A stretch of 64,000 bases of DNA from assembly GCF_000733945.1 (NCBI RefSeq), contig NZ_JPOL01000002.1, forward strand, positions 1,923,001-1,987,000. Reading direction: 5' to 3'. The translations under genes and the position numbers were made by a program. Position 1 is the stretch's first letter. Each line of letters opens with the position of its first letter. The DNA comes from Flavimarina sp. Hel_I_48. GTDB taxonomy: Bacteria; Bacteroidota; Bacteroidia; Flavobacteriales; Flavobacteriaceae. This document shows, in pieces, positions 60,676 through 64,000 of the stretch. A model generated the notes under the pieces. That model had not been told where the DNA came from and ran no database searches. It worked only from the letters and a program-made list of their open reading frames with translations.

Positions 60676-60683
60676 CAAAAATA
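60676..60683 (-). promoter_or_regulatory. -7 box of glyS
   Basis: On the minus strand TATTTTTG matches TAnnTTTG exactly, 36 bases before the ATG at 60639. It lies just before the end of the upstream gene (60723), so glyS has its own promoter. No -33 TTG seen. Confidence 0.5.
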
Positions 60684-60722
60684 GCTAAAACAGCGTGAAG
60701 ACCTGTAGATAATGAATAACTT

Positions 60723-61604
60723 TTAATCCAATTGCAATAAAGTGGTGGCCATAAGATGATCCCTCTGGAAAATATTGACACGGTAGATGCCTTCCTGAAA
60801 TTTTGAATTATTCGGTTCAATGAGCAAACACTGGGAACTATTTGTTTGTACGCTTTGAGGATCAACCTTTTTTGTAGCACTATAGGTAAGTACTTTTTCA
60901 TCAAAGGTGATCGTAGTCCGGTCGCCTATGACATTGTTTTGAGGATCTATAATCTGAATGTAAAGTGTTGACTCAGAAGTGTCCAGATCGCCATGCAGCA
61001 AGTAACAGACTTCAATGTTATCTATACGTTTTGCAAGATCATTGACCAGGTGTTTGCCACTGCGCCGTATAATTATACCGCTGGCATTCAGGCTATCTAC
61101 ACTAAGAACCACCTTTGCATTGAGCTCTTCCTTTAAAGCCTGGTTTTGCAAGCGCAGGGAATCGCGTTCCACTAAAGAGCTGTCAAAAGCCTTTTTAACT
61201 GCGGTCCTCTCGTTTTGAAGGTTCTGGGTAAGAATGGCAAGGCTGTCATTTTTTTGCAAAAGCAAATCCCGTTGATCGCGCAACTTGATGATCTCTATAC
61301 GGTAATTGCGCAGTACCTCCCGTGTGTTTTTTGATGTAGCCAGGCTGTCAATAAGTTTTGTGATCCTTGTCTGGGCGCTGGCAAGTTGCTGACGCACCGC
61401 GCTCGTCGCTGCACTTTGTGCATCATATTTGCGCAGTATGTTGCGCAGTTCTACCTCAATCATTTCCTTTTCCCGTACAAGTTCAAGCTCGTTGTCCTGT
61501 ACCGTATTGTAAAACTTAATGGTATAAATACCCAGCCCCAGAAGTAGGAATACGAGTACCGTTGTCAATACTTTAAGTGCTTTGTTGTTTCCTATTGTAT
61601 TCAA
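60723..61604 (-). CDS. Membrane-anchored coiled-coil protein, unknown
   Basis: A 293-residue protein. One membrane helix at the N-terminus (LKVLTTVLVFLLLGLGIYTI) is followed by about 130 residues of coiled coil (YNTVQDNELELVREKEMIEV to LKEELNAK). The C-terminal domain has NDLAKRIDNIEVCYLLHGDL, LYIQIIDPQNNVIGDR and YRVNIFQRDHLMATTLLQLD, a beta-rich module. It is probably periplasmic and anchored in the inner membrane. This TM-coil-beta layout is common in the phylum, and I know of no function. It lies divergent from the ComF-type gene. Confidence 0.7.
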   Translation of the reverse strand: MNTIGNNKALKVLTTVLVFLLLGLGIYTIKFYNTVQDNELELVREKEMIEVELRNILRKYDAQSAATSAVRQQLASAQTRITKLIDSLATSKNTREVLRNYRIEIIKLRDQRDLLLQKNDSLAILTQNLQNERTAVKKAFDSSLVERDSLRLQNQALKEELNAKVVLSVDSLNASGIIIRRSGKHLVNDLAKRIDNIEVCYLLHGDLDTSESTLYIQIIDPQNNVIGDRTTITFDEKVLTYSATKKVDPQSVQTNSSQCLLIEPNNSKFQEGIYRVNIFQRDHLMATTLLQLD

Positions 61605-61643
61605 ACGTTTCTTTTAATTATCTTGTAAAAATCAAAATATTTT

Positions 61644-62336
61644 ATGGCAAACCCACTGCAGCACCTCTTTAACCTGTTCTTTCCCGCGAGCTGTCTTGCC
61701 TGTGATGCCGTGCTTCAACCCGGTGAACGTTTAATATGTACGCAGTGCAGGCATGACCTACCTGTTACTGGATTGCATTATACAACGCAAAAACCTATTC
61801 ACGAATTGCTTTATGGCCGTGTGGAAATTGAACATGCAAGTGCATTATTTTATTTTGATAAAAAAAGCAAGGTACAGCAGCTCATCCACAATCTAAAATA
61901 TAGAAACTATGAGGAATTGAGTGGTTTTTTAGGAAAGTGGTTGGGTTTTGAACTGTCGGAATTAGAAGCGTATCAGGACATAGATTGCGTTATTCCCGTA
62001 CCATTGCATAAATCCCGGTTGAGGGAAAGGGGCTATAATCAGGTTACCGGTTTTGGGCAGGCGATCGCAGACCTACTTGAAATCCCACTGGAAGCTGATA
62101 CGCTCCTAAGGACTAAAAAAACCAAAACACAGGTTTTTATGACACGTGTGTCACGCAGTAAAGAAGTTATAGGTTCCTTTGAAGTGGCAACTACAAAAAA
62201 GCTCAGGGGAAAACATATTTTACTGGTAGATGACCTCATCACCACGGGCGGTACCATGGAAGGTTGTGCCATCGCATTACAGAAAATCCCGGATATAAAA
62301 ATCAGTATCGCCGCGATGGCAATAGCGCATGGATGA
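61644..62336 (+). CDS. ComF-family phosphoribosyltransferase-like protein
   Basis: A 230-residue ComF protein. The N-terminal zinc-binding cysteines are C17 and C20 in FPASCLACD and C32 and C35 in LICTQCRHDL. The core has the VIPVPLHKSRLRERGYNQV block, and the PRPP-binding loop is HILLVDDLITTGGTMEGCA. ComF is required for DNA uptake in competent bacteria, but in non-competent species the role is unclear. No other competence genes are here. Confidence 0.92.
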   Translation: MANPLQHLFNLFFPASCLACDAVLQPGERLICTQCRHDLPVTGLHYTTQKPIHELLYGRVEIEHASALFYFDKKSKVQQLIHNLKYRNYEELSGFLGKWLGFELSELEAYQDIDCVIPVPLHKSRLRERGYNQVTGFGQAIADLLEIPLEADTLLRTKKTKTQVFMTRVSRSKEVIGSFEVATTKKLRGKHILLVDDLITTGGTMEGCAIALQKIPDIKISIAAMAIAHG

Positions 62337-62424
62337 TCGCGTTAAAAGCTAAAGTACTTTTGCATTTCCGCCGGAGGGCGAAAATTCACCAGTTTAACTA
62401 AAATAGTTGTTACTTTGCGCCATT

Positions 62425-64000
62425 ATGCTTAAAAAAATCTCCTATTTCCTGGCAAGTCTGTTTTTGCTGCTACTCGTTGTGCGCTGCGCCAAGCGTGGTT
62501 CTCCAGAAGGTGGGCCAAAAGATATGGACCCCCCGGTATTTGTAAGTGCAAATCCACCCAATTATTCCACAAATTTTGACGCTGAGGAGATCAGGATCAA
62601 TTTCAACGAACTCATAAAACTTAAAGAGCTTCAGAAAAACCTAATCATTTCCCCACCTCTAAACCCACCTGCGCTCATTACCCCGTTAGGAGGAGCAGCG
62701 CCGTATATAAGGATAAGTATAGAAGATACGTTGTTGCCCAATACGACTTATGTATTTAATTTTGGTAATAGTGTGGTGGACAATAATGAAAACAATCCTT
62801 TCAGGTTTTTTAAATATGTAATGTCCACTGGCGACTATATTGATAGCCTGACCGTAAAAGGGGAAATCAGGGATGCTTTGCAACAACAGCCAGATGAATT
62901 TGTGACCGTCATGCTTTACGAGATAGACAGCACGTACAACGACTCCATCATTTACAAGTCTGTGCCCCGCTACGTGACCAATACGCTTGATAGTACTACC
63001 TCGTTCGAGCTTACCAATGTACGCGCAGGCAAGTATAGACTTGCCGCCTTAAAGGATGAGGCCTCTAATTATACCTTTCAACCAGATAAGGACAAGATCG
63101 CCTTTTATGATCAGGTTATTGAAGTGCCAAAAGATACCAGCTACGTGCTCACCCTGTTTATGGAAGATCCGCCGTTAAAAGCTGGGAGGCCGGTACAGAC
63201 TAAACTGCAGCGTGTGGCATTTCCAATTGCCGGAAACAGAGACAGTATTTCAATTTCATTGATGAACGAAAAACCTTCAGGTTTTGAGTCGCTGGTTACC
63301 TTTAAAGAAGGGCAGGATTCACTGCGGTACTGGTACCGCCCAGAGCTTGAAAGAGACAGTCTCATTTTTGAAGTTGCTGCAGGTGCCAGTAAATTAGACA
63401 CTTTTTATTTGCGCAAAAGGCCGCTTCGCCCTGATTCGCTTGCTTTTAATGCGCTTTCCCGCGGAACGATTAAAATAGGGGATGCGTTTAAGATTGAAAC
63501 TACCATTCCCATAGTTTCCATAGACAGCAGCAAGATTTCGGTCATTAAATCAGATTCCTTAAATGTTGCTTTTAAGACCGGACTTTTTAAGGAAGAATCC
63601 TCTTTTCAGGTTAAGTTTAAGACGGAGGAATCGTCAAATTATCAAATCACCTTCTTGCCGGAAGCGTTAACCGATTTCTTCGGAACGACCAATGATACGC
63701 TATATTACGAAACCCAAACGAAGGTAATCGCAGACTATGGCGAATTAAAACTCACTTTACAGGAAGCAGAAAATTACCCTTATATCGTACAAATAGTAAC
63801 CGAAAAAGGGGAAATTATAGAAGAGCGCTATGCCCAGGAAGGTAAAAAAGTATTTAACTTCGGCCTTGTGGAACCAGGATCGTATTATGCCCGATTGATC
63901 CTGGATGCAAATGCCAACCGAAAATACGATACCGGTAACTACCTAAAGCAAATGCAACCGGAAACGATCATTTACTATCCTAAATTACTCGATTTACGTT
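62425..64000 (+). CDS. Ig-like-domain (Big_5) lipoprotein, truncated by the window
   Basis: The frame starts with ATG at 62425 and stays open to the last base, so the gene continues outside. The signal peptide is MLKKISYFLASLFLLLLVVR followed by the lipobox cysteine C21. Then come GSPEGGPKDMDPPVFVSANP and INFNELIKLKELQKNLIISP, the Big_5 Ig-like pattern of Bacteroidota lipoproteins, and an extended beta-rich part. The lipoprotein is probably exposed at the outer membrane. A TTACTTTG at 62410-62417 is one mismatch from the -7 box and may be its promoter. Confidence 0.82.
   Translation, partial: MLKKISYFLASLFLLLLVVRCAKRGSPEGGPKDMDPPVFVSANPPNYSTNFDAEEIRINFNELIKLKELQKNLIISPPLNPPALITPLGGAAPYIRISIEDTLLPNTTYVFNFGNSVVDNNENNPFRFFKYVMSTGDYIDSLTVKGEIRDALQQQPDEFVTVMLYEIDSTYNDSIIYKSVPRYVTNTLDSTTSFELTNVRAGKYRLAALKDEASNYTFQPDKDKIAFYDQVIEVPKDTSYVLTLFMEDPPLKAGRPVQTKLQRVAFPIAGNRDSISISLMNEKPSGFESLVTFKEGQDSLRYWYRPELERDSLIFEVAAGASKLDTFYLRKRPLRPDSLAFNALSRGTIKIGDAFKIETTIPIVSIDSSKISVIKSDSLNVAFKTGLFKEESSFQVKFKTEESSNYQITFLPEALTDFFGTTNDTLYYETQTKVIADYGELKLTLQEAENYPYIVQIVTEKGEIIEERYAQEGKKVFNFGLVEPGSYYARLILDANANRKYDTGNYLKQMQPETIIYYPKLLDLR

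Overview
The window looks like a chromosomal segment of a marine-type Flavobacteriaceae (Bacteroidota); the genus is not assignable by eye. The evidence is: promoters of the TAnnTTTG type (best example: TTG-N22-TATATTTG before tRNA-Ala), a type IX secretion C-terminal sorting domain, SusC-like TonB receptor architecture, a single-chain glycyl-tRNA synthetase, ParE modules with RNP-type C-termini, and several families of palindromic intergenic repeats. Most genes are ordinary and intact.

Layout. 0-6.6 kb is the end of a capsule/exopolysaccharide locus (Wzy-like ligase end, GT4, two tandem paralogous WcaJ-type phosphoglycosyltransferases, GT2, CapK-like adenylate-forming enzyme). 6.6-11.2 kb holds purD, two small-family membrane proteins, and an overlapping DUF4254/GT9 pair. 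11.2-17.1 kb mixes a four-copy 116-bp repeat array, lpxH, queD, a 2-oxoglutarate oxygenase, a MATE transporter, a frameshifted acetyltransferase, and a tRNA-Ala followed by three perfect 116-bp repeats that each re-use the 3' end of the tRNA. 17.3-22.4 kb holds hemH, a MntA/HepT module fused to a second MATE gene, a decayed copy of that MATE gene's 3' end, two lipoproteins and a ParE module.

22.4-28.7 kb is the most unusual metabolic region: two serine esterases, an ATP-grasp ligase with a histone-H1-like lysine/alanine/proline tail, a GCS2-type carboxylate-amine ligase, a class I glutamine amidotransferase and a second divergent ATP-grasp-like protein. Together they could make and process a small peptide-like or amidated metabolite that I cannot identify. 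28.8-38.7 kb holds three more toxin-antitoxin modules among a large secreted BNR-repeat protein, an orphan ABC ATPase, a prolyl oligopeptidase and asd.

38.8-64 kb is largely core: mscL, tdk-alr, rsmI, an iron-uptake set (FAD protein, TonB receptor with paired palindromic operators, PepSY protein behind a terminator), an OmpH/Skp chaperone, an aldo/keto reductase, xth, a giant outer-membrane beta-barrel candidate, a T9SS cargo protein, glyS, a coiled-coil protein, a ComF-type phosphoribosyltransferase and an Ig-like-domain lipoprotein that runs off the end. The leading candidates for something new are the tRNA-Ala tandem array, the double-ligase metabolite cluster, and the pattern of toxin-antitoxin modules whose last gene overlaps the start of an unrelated membrane or secreted protein gene.
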